From Sphingomonas sp. 7/4-4 (GTDB lineage: Bacteria; Pseudomonadota; Alphaproteobacteria; Sphingomonadales; Sphingomonadaceae), in contig NZ_CP115960.1 in NCBI RefSeq assembly GCF_027941955.1, forward strand, positions 3,674,501-3,738,500: a stretch of DNA of 64,000 nt, in the 5' to 3' direction. A model generated the notes under the pieces. It did no database searches. It was not told where the DNA came from and saw nothing but the letters and a program-made list of their open reading frames with translations. The position numbers and the translations under genes were made by a program. This document shows positions 54,856 through 63,004 of this stretch, one piece after another; position 1 is the first letter of the stretch; every line of letters begins with the position of its first letter.

Positions 54856-55425
54856 ATGAAGTTTCGTGTTCTCGCAGCGCGTTTTGCGCTGATGGCGGTT
54901 TGCGCCCTGCTCACCTCGGTGCCCGCCCAGGCGAAGAGCGCCTATCTCCAGTGCGTGCCTTATGCCCGTCAGGTCTCTGGCGTGAACATTCGCGGCAATG
55001 CCTGGACGTGGTGGGAACAGGCCGCCGGCCGCTACCAGCGCGGCGAAACCCCCAAGGTCGGCGCGGTGATGTCGTTCAAGAAGACCGCGCGGAACCCGTT
55101 CGGGCATGTCGCGATGGTTTCGGAAATCGTCAGTGACCGCGAAGTGCTGCTCACCCATGCCAACTGGTCGCGCCGCGGCGGCATCGAGCGCAACGTCCGC
55201 GCCGTCGACGTCTCGGCAGCCGGTGACTGGAGCGAAGTCCGCGTCTGGTTCGCCCCGCTCGGCGACCTCGGCACCTCGACCTACCCGATCAACGGCTTCA
55301 TCTATTCGGACGGCGCGCCGGACGCATTCGCCGCACCGCAGGTAGCGAAGAAGGCCGACCCGATCGTCGTCGCCGCGCTGAACCTCGACCTCAGCGATCT
55401 CAAGCCCGAGACCGTCGCGAACTAA
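54856..55425 (+). CDS. Exported CHAP-domain amidase/peptidase
   Basis: The 189-residue product has a signal peptide (MKFRVLAARFALMAVCALLT, cleaved near PAQA-KS) and a CHAP domain. Catalytic residues fit Cys33 in LQCVPYARQVSG, His84 in RNPFGHVAMVSE and Asn103 in THANWSRRGG. CHAP enzymes cut peptidoglycan cross-bridges or amide bonds. The C-terminal 40 residues are a Pro/Ala-rich tail. It stands alone, convergent with msrB, with a 4-bp overlap of the stop codons. Confidence 0.88.
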   Translation: MKFRVLAARFALMAVCALLTSVPAQAKSAYLQCVPYARQVSGVNIRGNAWTWWEQAAGRYQRGETPKVGAVMSFKKTARNPFGHVAMVSEIVSDREVLLTHANWSRRGGIERNVRAVDVSAAGDWSEVRVWFAPLGDLGTSTYPINGFIYSDGAPDAFAAPQVAKKADPIVVAALNLDLSDLKPETVAN

Positions 55426-55904
55426 GCTTTCGCCGTGAACGTCAGCGCTACGCCGTTCATGCAATAGCGCTTGCCGGTGGGCTGGGGCCCGTCGTCGAAG
55501 ACATGGCCGAGATGCCCGCCGCAGCGGCGGCACAGGATTTCGGTCCGCGCCATTCCCAGGGTCCGGTCGCTCTTCGTGATCACTGCATTTGGCAGGGCCG
55601 CAGTGAAGCTCGGCCATCCCGTGCCGCTGTCGAACTTGGTCGACGAGGCGAACAGCGGCAGCGCGCACCCCGCACAGGAAAACGTCCCCGCGCGATGCTC
55701 GCGATTGAGCGGGCTCGTCCCCGGAAACTCGGTCGCGCCCTGCCGAAGAGTTCGATAGGCGGCCGGGCTCAGCCGCTTCTTCCACTCGGCATCGGTGAGC
55801 GTGAAGGCGAAGCGTTGTGCCGCCTCGGCGGGCACACCACCGCATGCCGCGGTGATCGCGCCGAGGCCGGCGATGGTGAGAAGGGTGCGGCGATCGGTCT
55901 GCAT
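55422..55904 (-). CDS. msrB: Tat-exported peptide-methionine (R)-S-oxide reductase
   Basis: MsrB reduces R-methionine sulfoxide in proteins. The 160-residue product has a twin-arginine-type signal (TDRRTLLTIAGLGAITAACG), which would place it in the periplasm. Zinc CxxC pairs are CAGC and CRRC, and the catalytic cysteine lies in GKRYCMNGVALTF. The substrate block TGWPSFTAAL is intact. A periplasmic Tat-exported MsrB differs from the usual cytosolic enzyme. The ATG at 55904 begins MQTDRRTLL. Confidence 0.93.
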   Translation of the reverse strand: MQTDRRTLLTIAGLGAITAACGGVPAEAAQRFAFTLTDAEWKKRLSPAAYRTLRQGATEFPGTSPLNREHRAGTFSCAGCALPLFASSTKFDSGTGWPSFTAALPNAVITKSDRTLGMARTEILCRRCGGHLGHVFDDGPQPTGKRYCMNGVALTFTAKA

Positions 55905-55942
55905 GTAGAGAATGTGGGATCGCTTGGGGGCGATTCCAACGC

Positions 55943-56063
55943 TCCCTCTCCCTTTGGGAGAGGGAAGGGGCCCGCTCGCGAAGCGAGTGGGAAGGGTGAG
56001 GGCAGCTCGATCCTCACCCTTCCACCGACTTCGTCGGCTCCCTCCCTCTCCCAAAGGGAGAGG
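55943..56063. repeat. GC-rich inverted repeat between msrB and the P450 gene
   Basis: Arms begin CCCTCTCCCTTTGGGAGAGG, each itself a hairpin, and end with its complement near 56063. Inside is a second inverted pair around CACCCTTCC. It is 39 bp from the msrB start and 9 bp from the P450 stop. Confidence 0.8.
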
Positions 56064-56071
56064 GAATTTGC

Positions 56072-57307
56072 TCAATATCTACTCAACTCCACCGGCATCT
56101 TCCTGTAGCCGTGGACGAAGCATGCCGCGACGCGCTCGGGCTCGCGCAGCACGTTCACGCGAAGCCGCCGCTTCGCCATTTCCTCGAGCAATATCCCGAT
56201 CTGCAGCTCGGCGAGCCGCGCACCGACGCAGCGATGGATGCCATGCCCGAAGGCGAGGTGGCGCCGCGCATTCTCGCGATCGACGATGATCTTGTCGGCA
56301 TTGGGGAAGATGCTCTCGTCGCGATTGGCCGAGAGATACCAGAGCGCCAGTTTGTCGCCTTCGCGGATCTTCTGGCCTTCCAGCTCGCTGTCCTGCGTCG
56401 CCGTCCGCCGCATATGCGCGAGCGGCGTCTGCCAGCGGATGATCTCCTGCACGGCGTTGGGGATCAGCCCCGGATCGGCCTCCAGCTTGGCGCGCTCGTC
56501 GGGGAATTGGTCGAGCCCCCAGGCATAGGCGCTCATCGAATTGCGCGTCGTATCGTTGCCGCCGACGATCAGCAGGATGAGGTTCCCGAGGAACTCCATC
56601 TGATCCATGTGGCTCATCGCATCCGAATGGATCATCATCGAGATGAGGTCCGGGGTCGGCTCCTTGCCGATCTTCCCCTGCCAGAGATTGCCGAAATAGG
56701 CGGCGCATTCGAACAGGATGTTGCGCCGCTCCTCCTTGCGCACCGGATCCTTGGCGATCTCGATATCGCCCGCCCAGTCGGACCAATAGGTCAGCAGCCG
56801 CCGCTCCTCCCACGGGAAGTCGAACAGGATCGCCAGCATCTGCGTGGTCAGCTCGATCGAGACGGTGTCGACCCAGTCGAACTCCTGTCCTACCGGCAGC
56901 GAATCGAGGATCTCGGCGCTGCGAACGCGTATATTCTCGTTCATCCGCACCATTTCCGAGGGCGTGAATGCCGGTGCCACCGTCCGGCGCTGTCCGGTAT
57001 GCTTGGGCCGGTCCATCGCGATGAACATCGGCATCTTGATGTCGCCTTCCTTCAGGTCGGCGATGGTGATCCCGCCCGCCTCGGACGAATAGAGCTCGGG
57101 CAGCGATTCGACCTGGACGATCGGCTTGTACGACGAGACCGACCAGAACGGCCCGAAGCTGCTGTGCTCGGTATAATAGACCGGCGCCTTCTCGCGCAGC
57201 TCGCGGAACGGCGCCTGCCAGACATCGTCGCGGTACAATTCGGCCCGGCTCATATCGAGCGGATCGACGACCTTCTCCGGGCTCGACTCGGTCGCAAGCG
57301 TAGCCAT
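56072..57307 (-). CDS. Bacterial cytochrome P450
   Basis: This 411-residue soluble P450 would hydroxylate an unknown hydrophobic substrate using electrons from a ferredoxin. The heme-thiolate loop is LAFGHGIHRCVGARLAE, with the axial Cys, the I-helix oxygen-activation motif reads VGGNDTTRNSMSAY and the K-helix ExxR is EIIRWQTPLAHMRR. The ATG at 57307 begins MATLATESSPEKVVDPLDM. No ferredoxin or ferredoxin reductase gene is nearby, so redox partners must lie elsewhere. Confidence 0.93.
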   Translation of the reverse strand: MATLATESSPEKVVDPLDMSRAELYRDDVWQAPFRELREKAPVYYTEHSSFGPFWSVSSYKPIVQVESLPELYSSEAGGITIADLKEGDIKMPMFIAMDRPKHTGQRRTVAPAFTPSEMVRMNENIRVRSAEILDSLPVGQEFDWVDTVSIELTTQMLAILFDFPWEERRLLTYWSDWAGDIEIAKDPVRKEERRNILFECAAYFGNLWQGKIGKEPTPDLISMMIHSDAMSHMDQMEFLGNLILLIVGGNDTTRNSMSAYAWGLDQFPDERAKLEADPGLIPNAVQEIIRWQTPLAHMRRTATQDSELEGQKIREGDKLALWYLSANRDESIFPNADKIIVDRENARRHLAFGHGIHRCVGARLAELQIGILLEEMAKRRLRVNVLREPERVAACFVHGYRKMPVELSRY

Positions 57308-57337
57308 TCCACCTCTCCTTTTCAGGCGAGCAGAACG

Positions 57338-58569
57338 CTAACTGACAGCAATGTCAATAGTGCCGCGCTTCCGCCGCTTCGGGCTGCCCGACTTGAGCAC
57401 GCCGCGCCGGAACAGCCGCGCCGCCACCGTCACCGTGATCGCCACCCACAATATCTGCCAGGCCAGCGCCAGCGCGTGCGGCCAGAGCGCGGGCGAGTTC
57501 GCCGCATGCGCCGCCATCGCCAGCGGCGAGCTGAACGGGAAGATCTCCGCGGCGCGTGCCAGCCAGCTGTCGGTATGGCCGGCAGCATAGGATGCGAAGC
57601 CGAGCATCGCGAACTGGAAGATCGTGATCGGCAGCGACAGCATCTGGATCTCGCGCTGGGTGCCCGCCAGCGCTCCCACGCCCAGGAACACTGCGCTCTG
57701 CAGCATGTACGCCATGGTGAAATATACGACGAACAGCAGCGGGAAGACCGGCCCGACAGCGGCGCTCAGATTGCCCAGCTCGGCGGCGAAACCTGCCGGC
57801 ACCACCTTGGGCAATTGCGCGATCAGCGTTCCCCAGAAGCACACGAACAGCAGCGCCGATCCGAACGCGCCGAGCAGTTTGCCGAAGAACACGCTCTCCA
57901 GCGGGATCGCGGCGGCAAGCACTTCGATCACCTTGTTCGATCGCTCCTCCGCCATCGCGCCCACTGCCTGGCCCGACAGCATCAGCGTCAGGAAGAAGAT
58001 GCCCAAAGCGGCGAAATAGGCTGCCTGGCCGCGTCCGCCGGTCGTCGCCTGTCCGGTGGAGATCTCGGTGATTCTGGCGTGGCTTAAGGGGCCCGCACCG
58101 CCGCTGCGCTCGGCACGCAGCGCCTGCTCGGCGAGCTGGGCCAGATAGAGTCCCTCGGCATAGCCCGAGGGACGGCGCAGGATCTGTGGGCGGTCCAGCG
58201 GGCCGTAGAGCACCGCGGCCACGTCGAACTGGTTGCTGTCCAGCAGCGCGCGGGCCTGCGTTTTGATGTCGTCGCCGGCGCCTTCGATCTGGAGTTGCGG
58301 CCGGGCGGTCGGGTGGAGAAGACTTGCCGCAATTGCCTGTCGACCGCGGCGATCTCCGCGACCTTGTCGGGCGCGGCGATGACCACGACGCGCTGGCGCT
58401 CCTCGCTGCCGCCCGCGGCGCTGCTCGCGGTCATGCTGCCCACCGTTGCGAAGGCGATCATCAGCAGCGGGCTGAACAGGAAGAGCAGGAAGGTCGGCGT
58501 CATCACCGTCGCGGTGAAGTCGCGGCGCGCCACGGTGAGCGCCTTGCGGAGCATCCGTCCGAACTTCAT
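57338..58569 (-). CDS. ABC-2 type permease, NatB-like (one apparent frameshift)
   Basis: The product is about 410 residues with one N-terminal membrane segment (FTATVMTPTFLLFLFSPLLM), a large extracytoplasmic domain, and about five C-terminal membrane segments (AYFAALGIFFLTLMLSGQAV; LLFVVYFTMAYMLQSAVFLG). A base is missing near 58301; restoring it joins QVFSTRPP to PQLQIEGAGDDIKTQARAL. The start ATG at 58569 overlaps the ATPase stop. With the upstream ATPase it forms a NatAB-like exporter; natAB relatives export Na+ but the substrate here is not known. Confidence 0.85.
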
Positions 58570-59498
58570 GCCGCCTGCTCCAGCGCTTCGGGGCCGACGA
58601 TCTTGACGAATGCGTCGTGCAGCCCGGGCCGCTCGATCGACAGCCCCGAAATCCCGTAACCGGCGTCGATCAATCGCACCAGCAGCGCCTCGATGCCTTC
58701 GGGCGGCACGGTGAAGCGCCAGCTCCCATTCTCGCGTTCGGCGTCCGCCGGCAGCAGCGCGCCTGCGGTGTCGGCATGGTGATGCGGTGTGTAATGCGCC
58801 TTGAGCGGCAGGGTCGATCGCGCTTCGTTCACCGTGCCCTCGAACTTCACCACGCCGCCGGCGATGATCGACAGCCGGTCGCACAGCCGCTCGGCATGCG
58901 CCATGACGTGGGTCGAGAACAGGATCGTCGCGCCGCGATCGCGCTGGCCGCGGATCAGTTTCTCGAGCCGTTCCTGATTGACCGGATCGAGTCCGGAAAA
59001 GGGTTCGTCGAGCACCAGCAATTCGGGCTCGTGCACCACCGAGCCCAGCAGCTGGACGAGCTGCGCCATGCCCTTGGAGAGCTTGCGGATCTTGTCGTCG
59101 GCGGCATGGCCGAGCCCGGCCGCTTCGAGCAATTCGCCCGCGCGTTTGCGCCCCACGCTCCACGGAAGTCCGCGCAGTGCGCCCATGAAGGCGATCGCCT
59201 CGCGGCACTTCATGTTGGGATAGAGCCCCCGCTCCTCGGGGAGATAGCCGACCCGGTCGCTGGCGTCGCGCGGCGCGTCATGGCCGAGCAGCATGCGTTC
59301 GCCCTCATCTGGCTCGATGATCCCGAGCAGCATGCGGAGCGTCGTGGTCTTGCCCGCGCCATTGGGCCCGAGCACGCCATAGATCATTCCCTTGTTGACT
59401 GCGATGTTGACACCGTCCACCGCCCGCCGATCGCCGAAGCGCTTGACGAGCCCCTTGGCGCTTACGGCCAAATCGCTGCTCAAATTGGTGCCCTCCAT
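58566..59498 (-). CDS. ABC transporter ATP-binding protein, NatA-like
   Basis: This 310-residue ATPase has the Walker A GVLGPNGAGKTTTLRMLL, the signature IRKLSKGMAQLVQLLGSV, Walker B LLVLDEPFSGLDP and the H-loop FSTHVMAHAERLCD. After the nucleotide domain a C-terminal extension (GGVVKFEGTVNEARSTLPL onward) is of the type seen in NatA/DrrA proteins. The ATG at 59498 begins MEGTNLSSDLAVSAKG. Its stop overlaps the permease start (ATGA), so they are a coupled pair. It is divergent from queG with 24 bp between. Confidence 0.93.
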   Translation of the reverse strand: MEGTNLSSDLAVSAKGLVKRFGDRRAVDGVNIAVNKGMIYGVLGPNGAGKTTTLRMLLGIIEPDEGERMLLGHDAPRDASDRVGYLPEERGLYPNMKCREAIAFMGALRGLPWSVGRKRAGELLEAAGLGHAADDKIRKLSKGMAQLVQLLGSVVHEPELLVLDEPFSGLDPVNQERLEKLIRGQRDRGATILFSTHVMAHAERLCDRLSIIAGGVVKFEGTVNEARSTLPLKAHYTPHHHADTAGALLPADAERENGSWRFTVPPEGIEALLVRLIDAGYGISGLSIERPGLHDAFVKIVGPEALEQAA

Positions 59499-59522
59499 CA
59501 AGCTTCGTGGTAGCGGGTCCGC

Positions 59523-60588
59523 GTGCGCGAAGACAAGCCACTCGAAGTCCGGATCAAGGAGAAGGCGGCCGAAATCGGCTTTGCCGACTGCGGGATCGCA
59601 CGTGCCGACGCCGCGCCCGCGGCGGGCGAACGGCTGCGCCAATGGCTGGCGGAGGGCCGTCACGGCTCGATGATCTGGATGGAGGAGCGCGCGCATCATC
59701 GCGAGAGCCCCACGTCGCTCTGGCCCGAAGTCCGTTCGGTGATCGCGCTCGGCATGAGCTACGCGCCGTCGGTCGATCCGCTCGCTCTGGAAAGGGAAGG
59801 GGAGGTCGGCCGGATCTCGGTCTATGCTCAGGGGGCCGACTATCATGATCTGATCAAGCGCAAGTTGAAGGAGCTCGCGCGCTGGCTGGTCGGCGCGGCG
59901 CCGGGTGCCGACGTGAAGGTGTTCGTCGATACCGCGCCGGTGATGGAGAAGCCATTGTCCGAGGCGGCGGGTCTCGGCTGGCAGGGCAAGCACACCAATC
60001 TCGTCAGCCGCAGCCACGGCAGCTGGCTGTTTCTCGGGGCGATCTACACCACGCTCGATCTTGCGCCCGATCACGCCGGCCGCTCGACCTGTGGAAGCTG
60101 CGACGCGTGCCAGACCGCATGCCCGACCGACGCGTTTCCGGCGCCGTACCGGCTCGATGCCCGGCGTTGCATCTCCTACCTCACGATCGAGCACAAAGGC
60201 CCGATTCCGCTCGAATTCCGCGAGAATATGGGCAACCGCATCTATGGCTGCGACGATTGCCTCGCGGTTTGCCCGTGGAACAAGTTCGCCGCCGCCGCCC
60301 AGGCCAATCTCGCCTTCGCCCCGCGCGCCGAACTGACGGCGCCCGCACTGGCCGACCTGCTCGCGCTCGACGACGCGGCTTTCCGCGAAGTCTTCGCCGG
60401 ATCGCCGATCAAGCGAGATCGGCCGCGATCGCATGGTCCGCAATTGCCTGATCGCCGCGGGAAACAGCGGCAGTGAAGCGCTGATGGGGCCGGTGCGCGC
60501 GCTGCTTGGTGATCCCGACGAAACTATCCGCGAGGCGGCGGAATGGGCGTTGGCGCGATTGGAGGGAAACAGGGCGGAGGTGATCTGA
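59523..60588 (+). CDS. queG: Epoxyqueuosine reductase QueG (one apparent frameshift)
   Basis: QueG reduces epoxyqueuosine to queuosine in tRNA using cobalamin and two [4Fe-4S] clusters. The product is about 354 residues. Both cluster motifs are clear: [16 protein letters not shown] and [14 protein letters not shown]. The N-terminus (GTG at 59523) reads [19 protein letters not shown]. One extra base near 60415 interrupts the C-terminal HEAT-like part; removing it joins SPIKR to [18 protein letters not shown] with stop at 60588. The GTG start lies 24 bp from the divergent ABC gene. Confidence 0.93.
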
Positions 60589-60597
60589 CCCAAGGCC

Positions 60598-60673
60598 GTG
60601 CTCCGGCGAAGGCCGGAGCCTTGGGTGGCGCGCGTCTCGCTCGATGCCAGCGCTCCGGCCTTCGCCGGAGCAC
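60598..60673. repeat. Inverted repeat with 22-bp perfect arms
   Basis: Arms 60598-60619 and 60652-60673 are perfect reverse complements (core GCTCCGGCGAAGGCCGGAGC, itself a hairpin) around a 32-nt spacer. It begins 10 bp after the queG stop. Confidence 0.88.
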
Positions 60674-60753
60674 AGTAGTTTTAACCGCGGCTCAGTATTC
60701 TACGTTCCGTTCGAACCGAGCTATGGAAGGGCCTTTCCTCTCCTTCTGCCAGC

Positions 60754-61140
60754 CTACCGCCCTGCCGGCTGCCGTGCCGCCAGCGCCGCGAGGCAGCTCG
60801 CCTGGTCGATCGGTCCGCCGTCGCGCTGGCGCGTGTCCAGCCAGGTCACCACCGGCTCGCCGCGCCCGTTCGAGGGCGGATATAGATATGCGTCGAGAAC
60901 GCAGATCGGCCCGACGAACTGCAGCTTGCGCGCCCGGCTCTCGGTCGCGTCCATCGCCGGTGGGCCGAACTGCGCGATCAGACGCGCCGCGGTCTGGCCT
61001 TTCACCGCCGTGACGCTCGCCGGCGCGGCAGCGGGCGGCGCGGCGGGTACGGGGACATAGGCCGCGGGTCGCGCTTCGGGGATCAGTTCGCCCCCGCAGC
61101 CGCCCAGCGCCACCGCCCCCGCCAATATCCAGAACCTCAT
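60754..61140 (-). CDS. Small lipoprotein
   Basis: The 128-residue product has a lipobox (AVALGGC, Cys15), a Pro/Ala-rich linker, and a C-terminal domain with LIAQFGPPAMDATESRARKL and CVLDAYLYPPSNG, plus a conserved-looking Cys pair. The LIAQFGPP block resembles small outer-membrane lipoproteins of the SmpA/OmlA type, but the match is weak. The ATG at 61140 overlaps the stop of the EI24 gene (ATGA), so it is coupled to it. Confidence 0.72.
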   Translation of the reverse strand: MRFWILAGAVALGGCGGELIPEARPAAYVPVPAAPPAAAPASVTAVKGQTAARLIAQFGPPAMDATESRARKLQFVGPICVLDAYLYPPSNGRGEPVVTWLDTRQRDGGPIDQASCLAALAARQPAGR

Positions 61141-61829
61141 GCCTCTCTCCCGCGGTGGAATGCGTGCGTCGCCATCGCCGCGCCGAGCACCGGCGCCACC
61201 AGATTGATCACCGGCACGAGGAACAGTCCCGTGCCGATCGCGCCCAGCGAAAGACGGCGCAGGCGGGTTTGACGCCGCCACGCGTCGAGTTGCGCATAGG
61301 GCATATGTCGCGCCGCGACCATGTCGCCAAGGTCGCGCCCCAGCAGCCATGCGTTGACGAGGAAAAATGCCAGCGCTGTCCCAACACCGGTGACGAGCAG
61401 CATCAGATAGATCGGCGCGAGCAGCAGATTATAGCCGATCGTCCGCGCCGCCGATCCCACGCCCATCGCGATCGAGCGCCCCAGCGGCACCGCGCGCGCG
61501 GCGGCATGCGCGGCCGGATAATGCTTCGCCTCGACCGCCGCGACGACTTCGTCGGCGAAGATGCCCACCACCGCGACTGCCACCGCGCGGAACAGCAGCC
61601 ACCAGCCGAGCACGAACAGCAGCAAGGTCGCGATATCCGCGAGCGCCCCGGCACCCGCGCCGTGCCCCATCCACTCGCCGGCCGCGCCCGCCAGCCAGCC
61701 CATCGCGAACCATAGCCCGACCCCGAGGCCCAAGAAGAGCAGCAAAGTCAGCGCCAGCGACTTGACCAGGACCAGCAGCACCGGTCGGTCGAACAGCTGG
61801 CCGACGGCGAGGAAGAACGCGTGTATCAT
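61137..61829 (-). CDS. EI24/CysZ-like membrane protein
   Basis: The 230-residue product has about four to six membrane segments, for example LVKSLALTLLLFLGLGVGLW, IATLLLFVLGWWLLFRAVAV and LLLAPIYLMLLVTGVGTALA. The central region (AIMG-like GRSIAMGVGSAARTIGYNLL) fits the EI24 family that includes CysZ, a sulfate uptake protein. The start is ATG at 61829, 56 bp from the divergent kinase gene. Sulfate transport is a family-based guess. It is coupled to the small lipoprotein downstream. Confidence 0.83.
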   Translation of the reverse strand: MIHAFFLAVGQLFDRPVLLVLVKSLALTLLLFLGLGVGLWFAMGWLAGAAGEWMGHGAGAGALADIATLLLFVLGWWLLFRAVAVAVVGIFADEVVAAVEAKHYPAAHAAARAVPLGRSIAMGVGSAARTIGYNLLLAPIYLMLLVTGVGTALAFFLVNAWLLGRDLGDMVAARHMPYAQLDAWRRQTRLRRLSLGAIGTGLFLVPVINLVAPVLGAAMATHAFHRGREA

Positions 61830-61885
61830 TGCGCAATGCTTTGCCGCGCTCTAGGGCGCCCGCGCAACCCTATCGGAGCCCAGAC

Positions 61886-62874
61886 TTGACCAGCCCCAAC
61901 TATGACGTCGTCGCCATCGGCAACGCCATCGTCGACATTCTCGCCCAGGCCGAGGACAGCTTCATCGAGGAGATCGGCGTCGCCAAGGGCTCGATGCAGC
62001 TGATGTTCTCGCCCGAGGAGGCCGACGCGCTCTATGGCAAGATGGGCCCGGGCCGCGAAGTCTCGGGCGGTTCGGCCGCGAACACCGTCGCCGGCATCGC
62101 GGCTCTCGGGGAAAATGCGCGTTCATCGGCCAGGTCGCCGACGATCAGCTGGGTACCGTCTTCGCGCACGACATCCGCGCCGCCGGCGTCGACTTCGCCA
62201 CTGCGGTCCGTCCCGGCCAGCCGACCACCGCGCGCTGCCTGATCTTCGTCACGCCCGACGGCCAGCGCACGATGAACACCTTTCTCGGCGCGTCGCAGTT
62301 CCTGCCCGCCGACGCGCTCGACGAAGCGGTGATCGCCAACGGCGCGATCCTCTATCTCGAAGGCTATCTCTGGGATCCCGAAGAGCCCCGCGCCGCGATG
62401 CGCAAGGCGATCGACATCGCCCGCGCCAACGGGCGGAAAGTCGCCTTCACGCTCTCCGACGTGTTCTGCATCTCGCGCCACGGCGGCGATTTCCGCAAGC
62501 TGATCGAGGATGGCCTGATCGACATCCTGTTCGCCAACGAGAGCGAATTGCTCGCCTTGTGCGAGCACGAGACGTTCGAGGCGGCGGTCGAGCACATCCA
62601 CGGCAAGGTGCCTCTGCTCGTCGTCACGCGCAGCGAGCAGGGCGCGATGGCGCTGCAGGGCACCGAGCGCGTCGAAGTGCCGGCCGAGCCGATCGAGAAG
62701 CTGGTCGACACCACCGGCGCCGGCGACATGTTCGCCGCGGGCTTCCTGTTCGGCCAGGCGCAGGGCCGCGGTCTCGAGGAATCGCTTCGTCTCGGCGCGA
62801 TCTGCGCGGCGGAGATCATCCAGCATTATGGCGCACGCGCCGAAGCGGACCTCAAGAAGCTCGCCGCTGGTTGA
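61886..62874 (+). CDS. PfkB-family sugar/adenosine kinase (one apparent frameshift)
   Basis: This kinase of about 329 residues resembles the alphaproteobacterial adenosine-kinase-like PfkB branch. The N-terminus YDVVAIGNAIVDILAQ and the substrate block SGGSAANTVAGIAALGE are present, and the C-terminal ATP/catalytic motif is VDTTGAGDMFAAGFLFGQ. The start is TTG at 61886 (LTSPNYDVVAIG), with CGGAG about 9 nt upstream. One base is missing near 62119; restoring it joins GENAR to FIGQVADDQLGTVFAHDIRA. The phosphate acceptor is not certain. Confidence 0.88.
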
Positions 62875-62962
62875 GGATCCCGCTCGATCGCTCTGGAAAC
62901 ATATCGGAAATACAATAGCCTGTTTCCGGGCGATATTTTTAAGCACTGAGAAACCTCGAGAC

Positions 62963-62987
62963 CGGTAGACCGCTGAAACGGCTACCG
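62963..62987 (+). promoter_or_regulatory. Hairpin in the leader of the HD-GYP gene
   Basis: CGGTAG pairs with CTACCG and, inside, CCG with CGG around a CTGAAA loop, with one bulged A. It is 17 nt upstream of the GTG start, close to the ribosome-binding site (GGGGGCAAA), so it may affect translation. Confidence 0.35.
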
Positions 62988-63004
62988 TTTCGCGGGGGCA
63001 AAGA

